Shown: piece after piece, positions 36,562-44,280 of the stretch
How the letters are laid out: every line of letters begins with the position of its first letter
How positions within the stretch are numbered: position 1 is the first letter of the stretch
Origin: Clostridium manihotivorum
GTDB lineage: Bacteria > Bacillota > Clostridia > Clostridiales > Clostridiaceae
DNA length: 64,000 nt
Direction: 5' to 3'
Assembly (NCBI RefSeq): GCF_004015185.1
Contig: NZ_CP025746.1
Location: 4,047,776 to 4,111,775 of the forward strand
Notes under the pieces: generated by a model
The model's input: only the letters and a program-made list of their open reading frames with translations
What the model was told of the DNA's origin: nothing
Database searches by the model: none
Translations under genes and position numbers: made by a program

Positions 36562-36626
36562 AAATGTTAATATTTTCAACATTTTTCATTTACCATCATT
36601 AAATGTTTAGTAATCAGCGAAATGTT
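36562..36626 (-). promoter_or_regulatory. Candidate operator cluster AAATGTT
   Basis: AAATGTT at 36562-36568, 36601-36607 and 36620-36626, with the inverted AACATTT at 36578-36584, 95-160 bases upstream of the HTH-TPR regulator start. Spacing of the first inverted pair is 9 bases. Confidence 0.45.
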
Positions 36627-36769
36627 GTCATGGAATAAGATTTGAAAGAGGCATAATTAAGCTAATAGTAACGTTAATATATTTTTACAGATACTTAGTT
36701 TTTCAATATGATAACTATGATAATTGATACATCTAGTAATAAAAGATATGCTAAGGAGACCTTCTTTAG

Positions 36770-36983
36770 TGAATTCTTTTGAGCATCTGCCTTTACCAAT
36801 ACATGTTGGGGAGACCTGTCAAGCCACGTATTTTTTACTGTTTACCCACATAGCTTTTCTACGCCATGAAAATTACTAGGTTTAGCTAGCAAACATTCTA
36901 TACTCTTCTAAGAAAAAGATAAGGTTTCTAATTATACTTTTGTTATGGCTTTGGATTTCATTTGTGATTTCTAAACAGTAAAA
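36770..36983 (+). repeat. R1 terminator-linked repeat, copy d
   Basis: Begins GAGCATCTGCCTTTACCAAT, then a TATTTTTTACTGTTTACCC block, ATTACTAGGTTTAGCTAGCAA and TTATGGCTTTGGATTT. It ends CAGTAAAAAAG at the stem of the terminator at 36984, as copy c does. Confidence 0.65.
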
Positions 36984-37022
36984 AAGCAAGCAGAATCTCA
37001 TATTAATAGAATCTGCTTGCTT
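36984..37022 (-). terminator. Terminator of lipoprotein gene
   Basis: Stem AAGCAAGCAGA / TCTGCTTGCTT extended inward by paired AATCT/AGATT-like bases, followed by six T on the minus strand. Confidence 0.85.
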
Positions 37023-37056
37023 TATTTGTAAACATTATTTACATTCCTCAATAAAA

Positions 37057-37710
37057 TTAACCATGGAAATACCCAGTTCTCGCTGAAACTACAACAAAAG
37101 GAACTTCTTTTCCTTCCTTCTGTACATAAGCTTGATAAGAGTCACCTTGCAAATGTTCTATTCTAGCTACTTTTTCTCCATAGGTATCCTGTAAATCTTT
37201 CTTAAATAGGTCTTGCCAGTTATTTTGAATAGGTGCATTTTTAGTCATATAGGCTGCAAAGCTTGCAACATCATCTTTTTTGCCACCATTAGTAACATAT
37301 TTCTTATATAGACTTGGAATATTAACTTTTTCTAAGAAAGTTTTGCTCCAGTTTAATTTTTCCGCTTCTGCTTTATTTCCTTGACCATTCAGAATATAGT
37401 TTTTAGTCTTTTCAGTAATCTCTTGATCAGTATAGCTTTTTACTTGAGCAGTGCTGCTTGGCGTAGTTGTTTTTTTACTAGAGCTGTCAGAGTTATTTTT
37501 TGCAGTATTTTGATTGTTTTTATTCGCTTCTGAACTATTGTTAGTAGAACTTGCATTGTTATTACTATCTGAGTTATTAGTCGAAGCACTTGTTGTATTA
37601 TTCGCCTGAGTATCTGGAGTTTGCTTTGATGTGTTGCTTCCAGTACTATTTGACGAGCATGCTGTTAGAAAAAGCACTAACACTAGAGGGCAAAGCCTCA
37701 ATTTTTTCAT
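37057..37710 (-). CDS. Lipoprotein of unknown function
   Basis: A 217-residue lipoprotein: short basic start (KKLRLCPL), hydrophobic core and lipobox LTAC with the lipidated Cys at about 18. Residues 20-95 are a Ser/Asn/Thr/Lys-rich flexible linker. The folded C-terminal domain (about 95-217) begins YTDQEITEKTKNYILNGQGN and ends VPFVVVSARTGYFHG. I do not recognise that domain. The protein should sit on the outer face of the membrane. A run of octamer repeats lies 217 bases upstream of the start. Confidence 0.8.
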   Translation of the reverse strand: MKKLRLCPLVLVLFLTACSSNSTGSNTSKQTPDTQANNTTSASTNNSDSNNNASSTNNSSEANKNNQNTAKNNSDSSSKKTTTPSSTAQVKSYTDQEITEKTKNYILNGQGNKAEAEKLNWSKTFLEKVNIPSLYKKYVTNGGKKDDVASFAAYMTKNAPIQNNWQDLFKKDLQDTYGEKVARIEHLQGDSYQAYVQKEGKEVPFVVVSARTGYFHG

Positions 37711-38102
37711 TCAAATCACTTCCATTATTTAATATAGCTTAACTATATTAACACAAAAATAAAATTCTTACAATTAATTCAATAGAATCATAAATTAACC
37801 TTTTCATCTAATAGGTTGATTTATGAAGAAAATAACAATAAGATGTTATTAAATTAATACTAAGACAAGGATTTGTATTGAGAAATTTTAAAATTTAACT
37901 TCTTAACTTGTAAAATTTATATATTTTTATATTCTTATATTGTTATATTCTTATATTGTTATATTTTTATATTCTTATATTTATAACTTCTTAAGAATTT
38001 ATTGGAAACATGCGGGTTTCAGCATTTTTAGCTGTTATTATTACATAAAACAGAGTTATTAGCTAAGTATAAAAATGCACTTCTTCTTTGATGAACTTAT
38101 CA
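37711..38102. other. AT-rich gap with octamer repeats
   Basis: No gene. It holds the (TTATATTN)7 run at 37927-37982 and otherwise AT-rich DNA upstream of the lipoprotein gene. Confidence 0.5.
37927..37982. repeat. Octamer tandem repeat (TTATATTN)7
   Basis: Seven exact 8-base units TTATATT followed by C, G, C, G, T, C, T. Such a repeat can change copy number by slippage. Confidence 0.85.
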
Positions 38103-39152
38103 CTAGTTATTGTTAGCCTTATTATTTAGATAGTCTTCATAGAGTTTATCAAAGCCTTTCATACCTATAGCTTTAGCCGTATCTTCCTCATAATATTCCT
38201 TTAACTCCTCTACCTTACTTATAGGCATTGAGTACTGAATGATTATAGTGCTGTTTAAAAAATACACTTTATTTTCCTTTATAAACTTTATAACTTCTGC
38301 AAATAGAATATCTTTTTCTTTTTCATATTTAGACCGTTCTCCTTGATAAGAAATTTCTACAATGCAGTCAGTATAAGTATATTTACTCTCGTTAAGTAGA
38401 TTCCACTTCACTTCTTTGTTTTTAATTCTATCTAACACAATAAAATCATTTATATACAAATCTATACCTGAGGCATCTTCCTTGGTACCTTTATATAAGG
38501 TTACCTCATAGTGGCCTAATATCTTACAGGAGTTTATCTTTCTTGCTTCAATCTCCACCGGTTCAACTTCCTTATCATTAACCAAAAGTACAAGCTCGCC
38601 TTTTGATAAAAACTTGCTATATATTCTCCCTAAGTTTTTAAAAACCTTTTCATAAAAATAGTTACTGCCCAGTTCTTTTAACAAAGTCTTTTCTAGATCG
38701 GTAATGATTATAGTTGTGCCTTCTATCTCCTTAGGATTGTAAGCTATGTTTTCACTTTGAGAAGCCAGTTCTTCACTACCCAAGTTAATATCCAAAGCAA
38801 ATTTCCTGGAGCATCTCTTCTTATTTGAAAATATTTCAATCTTATTTCCCAGTTTAAAAAAAGACTTTTTTATCCCTAATCCCTTAATCCCCTGTCCATC
38901 CTCAATACCGATTCTAAATATATCCTTATCACTGATCTTGCTTTGGATACCTCCACTGTTATCACTTATTGTTATTTCATCACTGGAAATCTTTATACTT
39001 ACCTTGCAAGGATTATCACCTGTTGTAACCCCTCTTCTAGCAATTATGGAGTTATCGACAAATCTACTTAGAGACTTTGCTATCTCTTCATCCTCTACTA
39101 GCTTTTTTCTAAGGAAATTTTTATCAACTATAACTCGGTTAAAATTAGCCAT
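38103..39152 (-). CDS. GHKL-type ATPase-like protein
   Basis: A 349-residue protein with a Bergerat (GyrB/Hsp90/MutL) ATP-binding fold: N box SRFVDNSI (29-36), G1 box ITISDNSGGI, G2 box GIKGLGIKKSFF. Where GyrB-like enzymes have the catalytic Glu before VVDN, this protein has Arg (R30), so it may bind ATP without fast hydrolysis. The C-terminal half (150-349) is unassigned but has strands typical of the transducer region (GELVLLVNDKEVEP). It lies 64 bases after the RQC-minor gene on the same strand and is probably in one operon with it. Confidence 0.82.
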   Translation of the reverse strand: MANFNRVIVDKNFLRKKLVEDEEIAKSLSRFVDNSIIARRGVTTGDNPCKVSIKISSDEITISDNSGGIQSKISDKDIFRIGIEDGQGIKGLGIKKSFFKLGNKIEIFSNKKRCSRKFALDINLGSEELASQSENIAYNPKEIEGTTIIITDLEKTLLKELGSNYFYEKVFKNLGRIYSKFLSKGELVLLVNDKEVEPVEIEARKINSCKILGHYEVTLYKGTKEDASGIDLYINDFIVLDRIKNKEVKWNLLNESKYTYTDCIVEISYQGERSKYEKEKDILFAEVIKFIKENKVYFLNSTIIIQYSMPISKVEELKEYYEEDTAKAIGMKGFDKLYEDYLNNKANNN

Positions 39153-39216
39153 TTTTCTCCCCTACTATTAAGTAATATAGTATTACTATATGCAGGGAAT
39201 TTTATTTTGCTACCGG

Positions 39217-39792
39217 TTAAACTGATTTAAGTTTATTTATAGTTCCATTGATCATAATGCGCACTTTCTTTACCTCTTCAATTTCCCACTTTCTTAAAAA
39301 CCTTATGAAGCTTATATTTCTACTTTCTCCTATCTTTGCTAGAAGCATTTTAACAACTTGTCTATTTGTATTCTTCATACGCTCTATTAGTTCTTCACAA
39401 TCATCTAAATCCACCAAAGTTATAAGATAATAAAGTTCCTCAACGTATACAGGTTTGAAGTAATCCCACCCTTTTGGCGAAAATATTATCATAGGTAATC
39501 TACCAAAGTAATCTATATTAAGATAGTCATTTACAATCATCCAATCAATAATTGTAGTTATTTCCTCAATTTTAAGCTCTTTATAATATCCATAACTAGG
39601 ACTCTTATCCAATTCCTTTTCTAAAAGCTTTTTGTCTCTTGAGCCTTTTAATATTTTAGCCAGCATATTTCTTCCGGCTAAAGTAATTATGTCATCCGCT
39701 GCTCTAAGAATCTTTTTAATATCTTCTTCACTTGGCTCACTAACTTTTCTTACATCATTAAGTTCATAATGTACTTTTGCTCTTCTACTCAT
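39217..39792 (-). CDS. RQC-minor-1-like DNA-binding protein
   Basis: A 191-residue protein with a winged-helix RQC domain (about 25-105) like the C-terminal DNA-binding part of RecQ helicases but without the helicase: ITLAGRNMLAKILKGSRDKK, SPSYGYYKELKIEEITTIID, and FGRLPMIIFSPKGWDYF. This is the form of the RQC-minor-1 family. The tail (110-191) is helical. I start at MSRRAK (39792), eight bases after GGAAGG, rather than the ATG at 39822. It probably recognises branched or forked DNA and may hand it to the GHKL partner downstream. Confidence 0.8.
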   Translation of the reverse strand: MSRRAKVHYELNDVRKVSEPSEEDIKKILRAADDIITLAGRNMLAKILKGSRDKKLLEKELDKSPSYGYYKELKIEEITTIIDWMIVNDYLNIDYFGRLPMIIFSPKGWDYFKPVYVEELYYLITLVDLDDCEELIERMKNTNRQVVKMLLAKIGESRNISFIRFLRKWEIEEVKKVRIMINGTINKLKSV

Positions 39793-40018
39793 TTTTAATA
39801 CCTTCCATATTATAAAGAACACCTATTCGTGATCTTCAAAGTTTGATTTTTTATTCATTTTAATTATTACCATTAAGCACTTTTCTATAATAACATTTAT
39901 CCTTATTAATATTAATAGCTGAATATTTACATCTCAATCTAATTACACCTTATTGAAATCTTTACAAATTAAAACTATAATAAATTATATTAATTTTTGA
40001 TAAAAGAAGGAATTCTAT

Positions 40019-40218
40019 ATGGCAAATAATAAAATCAGCTCAAAATATTCATTTCTTATACAATTGGAATTGCCTCTCTGTTTCCTACCTTTAATGTAGC
40101 CTTTATATATAAAGGAAATACCATAGATAAGGCATTCTTTTTTGCTATTCTAATATTATACATTGTAGCTGCTGCTTCAATAATATTCAGCAATAGAAAA
40201 AGATTGAAGAACAAATAA
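40019..40218 (+). pseudogene. Small membrane protein, frameshifted
   Basis: GAAGGAATTCTAT precedes an ATG; the frame reads MANNKISSKYSFL, then a frame change near 40065 is needed to continue as TIGIASLFPTFNVAFIYKG and a membrane helix (FFFAILILYIVAAASIIF), ending RKRLKNK at 40218. The whole product would be about 66 residues with two membrane segments. In the given sequence the first frame stops early. It is either a pseudogene or a sequencing error of one base. Confidence 0.6.
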
Positions 40219-40305
40219 TTTTCTTACATAATATTATGGTCAAAGTTTTTTCAAGGAACTTTTCTTATATAATATCTAAAATGTTAATCTTACATATTTA
40301 TATAT

Positions 40306-40407
40306 ATAGGTATCCTTTACGAAAACTTAATTTATGTATGTTCGATAATCGCGGCTTCTGGGGATTATCGGGCAAATATAAATTAATAGGTGAAGTTGAT
40401 TTCCTAC
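40306..40407 (+). repeat. R3 102-bp foldback repeat, copy a
   Basis: ATAGGTATCCTTTACGAAAA at the start, then TTCGATAATCGCGGCTTCTG, GGGATTATCGGGCAAATATA and an inverted end (GATTTCCTAC here, GGATACCTAT in copy c). Inner arms AACTTAATTTATG / TAAATTAATAGG-TGAAGTT pair to form one long hairpin. Confidence 0.75.
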
Positions 40408-40439
40408 AGAAACATTGACTTCTTGATTGTCTAATAATC

Positions 40440-41045
40440 TCACTTCATCGAAGAAATATCGTATCTAATCATTGTAACTTTACCTTGATAATAAAAAAAT
40501 TCAAGCTTTACTTTTCTCTTCCGATCTATATATCCAATTACTGGAATACCCATATCATCCATCCTCTTGTAATAATTTTCACCATAAATCTTAACAACCT
40601 CATCTACTGAACTACCCAATCCAATGCCTTTACTTGTCTTCATTCCAGCAGCAGATTTATCATCTATTTCAATTCTAATAATTTTTCTACTTTCGTTGGT
40701 TGCAATTAATAAACCATTACCCAATTTATAATAGTCAAATAATGCATTGTCCATTTTTTTGGCGTTTATCATATATTTACCTTGAAATTCTTTATCATCA
40801 ATATTTTCAAATAATCTTAATTCACCTATGCACTCTTCAGATAAATTAGTTGTTTTAGCATATATAATCCCGCTTGAGACTTTTAAATATAGATAAAAAC
40901 TAGACAGGATAAAACTTATTATAAGGACTATAATAGCGACAATCTTATAATTTTTTATCCTAGGTAATTTTCTTTTAACAAGTACCCAGATAATTATTGT
41001 CAATACTAATAAAAAAATTAAAAACATAATAGACACAGATGGCAT
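40440..41045 (-). CDS. Membrane-anchored protein of unknown function
   Basis: A 201-residue protein with two N-terminal membrane helices (about 5-25 and 32-54) and a soluble domain outside (or inside) the membrane. The domain ends with GIGLGSSVDEVVKIYGENYY and a strand-rich LEFFYYQGKVTMIRYD; the former resembles the turn motif of SmpA/BamE-like small lipoproteins, but the match is short. I start it at MPSVSIM (41045), nine bases after AAGGAGG. No partner gene. Confidence 0.7.
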   Translation of the reverse strand: MPSVSIMFLIFLLVLTIIIWVLVKRKLPRIKNYKIVAIIVLIISFILSSFYLYLKVSSGIIYAKTTNLSEECIGELRLFENIDDKEFQGKYMINAKKMDNALFDYYKLGNGLLIATNESRKIIRIEIDDKSAAGMKTSKGIGLGSSVDEVVKIYGENYYKRMDDMGIPVIGYIDRKRKVKLEFFYYQGKVTMIRYDISSMK

Positions 41046-41820
41046 AATGTAATCCTCCTTATATATTTTATCCATAAATATAACATGGAATAAATCTCAG
41101 AAATTGCTACCTACTATCATGGTTATACTTTTAATGCTTATAAGAACAGTTTTTACTGTAGATCAAAAGATGCATGTGATAAAAATTGTACCTTAAAAGC
41201 ATCAGCTTGCGCAGGAAGATGCTAGTTTAATGATGAATCACATGCTTCAATTCACTCCAATTACTTCCTATACTTAGATTATAGCAACGCTTTTATTGTT
41301 ATTCAATAAATATTTTTCACTTTAAAATAAATAAAACAAAAATTACTCAGATATAAGCGACAGAACCATTACCAATTGATGTAGAAACTGTATTTTTGAT
41401 AACCTGATAAACTTTTATTTTCCAGAGGTTTACGAAAGCGTTAAATTTAATTTTTTTATTTACTATTCCACTGAATATTTAATTACTTTGGAACTTATAG
41501 GAAGAGTATTTTTCATTAATAAAAGGAAAATGTACTAATTGTAGTTTTCTATTCATATACTCCGTTTGATTTTATGCCATGTATATAATATAAGTAAATG
41601 ATGCAATTACTATTATGCTATCCAATCATATAATAATTGTAGTTCTGTTTAAGAATATTAAGCAAAAAGGTCAAAGGATTCTATAGTCATATTGTATCCT
41701 TTGACCTTTTTAAACACTGGGCTGTTTAGCACCTTTCACCATATTCATCAATCTTAGTGAGTTTATTAAATTATAAATAACTAAAACCTTCTGATTAACT
41801 AATGAAGACTTTCTATGTTC
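41046..41820. other. Intergenic gap with foldback and terminator
   Basis: No gene in about 775 bases. A foldback lies at 41172-41245 (GCATGTGAT / ATCACATGC outside, AGCATC / GATGCT inside); its centre AGCTTGCGCA also occurs in R2. The purA terminator is at 41664-41711. The rest is AT-rich. Confidence 0.55.
41664..41711 (-). terminator. Terminator of purA
   Basis: Perfect 16-bp stem AAAAAGGTCAAAGGAT / ATCCTTTGACCTTTTT with a 16-base loop, 110 bases beyond the purA stop. Confidence 0.88.
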
Positions 41821-43095
41821 TTATCTAAAAATTATATCTTCTCTTCTTGGTCCATTAGATATGTATTTTATTGGATAACCAACTTGAGCTTCAATAAATT
41901 CAATGTACAGTCTTGCCTTTTCAGGCAAGTCTTCATAGTTACGAATACCAGTAATATCACATTTCCAGCCATCTAAATAGGTATAGATAGGTCTTGCTTT
42001 ATTAAGTAAAGGTGTCACAGGAAAATCTTTAGTTTCAGTTCCATTAATGTCATATCCAATGCAAACCGGAATTTTATCTAAATAACCTAACACATCTATT
42101 AAAGACAAGGCAATTTCTGTGGTACCTTGAAGCATACAGCCATACCTTGTTGCAACCGCATCAAACCATCCCATTCTTCTAGGTCTTCCTGTTGTTGCTC
42201 CGTATTCTCCGCAGTCTCCTCCTAGATTTCTTAAGGTATCAGCTTCTTTGTCAAATATCTCACTTACAAAGGCTCCAGCTCCAACAGCTGAAGAATAGGC
42301 TTTCACCACAGTCACTATCTCTTTTATCTCATAAGGTGGTATTCCTGCCCCCACAGCTCCAAAGCCAGCTAAAGGTGAAGATGAAGTTGTAAATGGATAT
42401 ATGCCGTTATCAGGATCCTTTAATGCTCCAAGCTGCCCTTCTAAAAGTATTTCTTTTCCTTGCTTTATTGCATTGTTAAGTAATAATGCAGCATCACAGA
42501 CCATCGGTTCTAGCCTTTCTCTATATCCAATTAATTTATTATAAATTATATTAGAATCCAGGGTTTTGCCCTTATACAGACTTTTTAAAAGAACATTCTT
42601 CTGATCACAATTAAGATTTATCTTATTCATAAGAATCTCATCATCAAATAAATCACAAACTTGAATTCCTATCTTAAGGTATTTATCAGAATAAAATGGT
42701 GCAATCCCTGACTTTGTTGATCCAAAGCTTTTTGCTCCAAGTCTCTCCTCTTCTAATTCATCAAGCAGTATATGATAAGGCATAACAATTTGAGCCCTGT
42801 CAGATATTTTTATTTCTGGCATAGGAACACTTCGTTCCAGTAGACTATCAAGTTCTTTAAAAAACTCTTCTATATTAAGTGCTACCCCTTGAGCGATAAC
42901 ATTTGTAACTTTCTTTCTGAATACACCTGAAGGTAATATATGTAGGGCAAACTTGCCATAATTATTTATTATAGTATGCCCTGCATTAGCACCTCCCTGA
43001 AATCTAACAACTATGTCTGATTTCTCTGCAAGCATATCAGTAATCTTACCTTTTCCTTCATCTCCCCAATTGCCACCAACTATTGCTTTAACCAT
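41821..43095 (-). CDS. purA: Adenylosuccinate synthetase
   Basis: The 424-residue enzyme joins IMP and aspartate with GTP to form adenylosuccinate, the first step from IMP to AMP. The family signature GNWGDEGKGK stands at residues 8-17 (catalytic Asp and Lys), followed by GGANAGHT with the catalytic His, and GTTEIALSLIDVLGYLDKIP near the base site. Length is normal for the family. AGGAGG lies nine bases before the ATG. A LysR regulator precedes it on the same strand by 108 bases and may control it; a strong terminator follows. Confidence 0.97.
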   Translation of the reverse strand: MVKAIVGGNWGDEGKGKITDMLAEKSDIVVRFQGGANAGHTIINNYGKFALHILPSGVFRKKVTNVIAQGVALNIEEFFKELDSLLERSVPMPEIKISDRAQIVMPYHILLDELEEERLGAKSFGSTKSGIAPFYSDKYLKIGIQVCDLFDDEILMNKINLNCDQKNVLLKSLYKGKTLDSNIIYNKLIGYRERLEPMVCDAALLLNNAIKQGKEILLEGQLGALKDPDNGIYPFTTSSSPLAGFGAVGAGIPPYEIKEIVTVVKAYSSAVGAGAFVSEIFDKEADTLRNLGGDCGEYGATTGRPRRMGWFDAVATRYGCMLQGTTEIALSLIDVLGYLDKIPVCIGYDINGTETKDFPVTPLLNKARPIYTYLDGWKCDITGIRNYEDLPEKARLYIEFIEAQVGYPIKYISNGPRREDIIFR

Positions 43096-43203
43096 AATAA
43101 AAACCTCCTATAAAACTAATTTGGAATTAACTTACCAAACAATCGTAACATAGAAGGTGATATAAATATAATTGGTATTACTTATCCATGATATAAGCTG
43201 TAC

Positions 43204-44085
43204 TTATGACATTAACAAATCCAATAGCCTTTTCCCTGATGGTGAAATAGGAACTTTATCCTGAGTTATAATACATATACTTCTCTTTGGAATAGGTTTC
43301 TTTAAATTAATCTCAAACACACTTCCCTTTTCAATTAGCTCCTCAGCAAAGTTCTGTACAACACAGCCTATACCTAAGCTTCTTCTAGTAAACTCCACTA
43401 TTAGATCACTATTAGCAAGCTCAAACTCAATATTAAGAGTAGCTTTTTCCCCTGCTAAGAAATCATCAACATATTTCCTGGTGCTTGTTCCATTTTCTAA
43501 ACAGATTATAGGATAGTTCTCAAGCTCTTTAAGCTCTATGCTCCTATTCTTTAACTCTTTAAAGCTATCATTGGCAATGAATATATCCCTAATATTACTT
43601 ACCGAAGTTATCTTTACCCCTTCATATTCCTTTACCGGCTGGCTTACCACTCCAAAATCTATCTTTCCTTGTCTTAAGTACTCCAAAGTCTCTGGCGTAG
43701 GAAGATTAGTCACCTTAACCTTAACTTTTGGATAAAGTTTATGAAACTCTTCAAGAAAAGGCAGCAGATAGTATTGTAAGGTCATATCACTAGCCCCTAT
43801 TCTTATCTCACCTGCTTCAAGGGTTAAAAGTTCTTTAAACTTGCTCTCACCAAGAGCCATAAACTCATAGCCTCTTGATATATATGTATATAAAACCTCT
43901 CCCTCTGGAGTAAGCCTCACTCCCTTGGAAGTTCTATAAAACAAATTCCCTCCAAGAGTATTCTCTAGCTGCTTTATCACTTGACTAACAGCAGGCTGAG
44001 TAATATAAAGCTCCTCTGCTGCACGAGTTATACTCTTAAGCTTTGCCACATAGTAAAATATCTTGTAATACTCAAAGTTAATCAT
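43204..44085 (-). CDS. LysR-family transcriptional regulator
   Basis: A 293-residue LysR-type regulator. The N-terminal helix-turn-helix is typical (FYYVAKLKSITRAAEELYIT, then QPAVSQVIKQLENTLGGNLF). The effector domain from residue 90 (GEIRIGASDMTLQYYLLPFL) resembles the CysL/CysB-like group. The ATG has AGGTGTGG upstream. It is directly upstream of purA on the same strand, so they could be one transcript; the effector is unknown. Confidence 0.93.
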   Translation of the reverse strand: MINFEYYKIFYYVAKLKSITRAAEELYITQPAVSQVIKQLENTLGGNLFYRTSKGVRLTPEGEVLYTYISRGYEFMALGESKFKELLTLEAGEIRIGASDMTLQYYLLPFLEEFHKLYPKVKVKVTNLPTPETLEYLRQGKIDFGVVSQPVKEYEGVKITSVSNIRDIFIANDSFKELKNRSIELKELENYPIICLENGTSTRKYVDDFLAGEKATLNIEFELANSDLIVEFTRRSLGIGCVVQNFAEELIEKGSVFEINLKKPIPKRSICIITQDKVPISPSGKRLLDLLMS

Positions 44086-44158
44086 GATATAACCACACCT
44101 TATTTCACTGATTTATCATATAAGATATAGTTATAATATATTACTAAAATCTTCATCA

Positions 44159-44168
44159 GTAAATAGTA
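44159..44168. repeat. Possible target-site duplication, left
   Basis: GTAAATAGTA, repeated at 45858-45867, on either side of the frameshifted insertion sequence. Confidence 0.5.
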
Positions 44169-44225
44169 CAGCATTAAGGAGTAAATATATTTCGAGTTAA
44201 AAACACCCAAAAATGTAATAAAATA

Positions 44226-44234
44226 TGGTATAAT
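44226..44234 (+). promoter_or_regulatory. Extended -10 promoter of the transposase
   Basis: TGGTATAAT, 47 bases before the ATG. No good -35 box, as is usual for extended -10 promoters. Confidence 0.5.
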
Positions 44235-44280
44235 ATAATAAGGGAAAGTGCCTAATTTACTACGTTTGCGGGGATGAAAT

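Noticed and set aside
37057..37710. Phase-variable lipoprotein by coding repeats
   Set aside because: The Ser/Asn linker is low in complexity but not a perfect nucleotide repeat; only the upstream octamer run could slip.
40236..40418. A 60-codon plus-strand frame
   Set aside because: Most of it is the R3 foldback repeat, which is non-coding in its other copies.
41172..41245. Riboswitch or small RNA in the purA downstream gap
   Set aside because: The nested arms are short and the only shared word (AGCTTGCGCA) points to an R2 relic; no known aptamer pattern was recognised.
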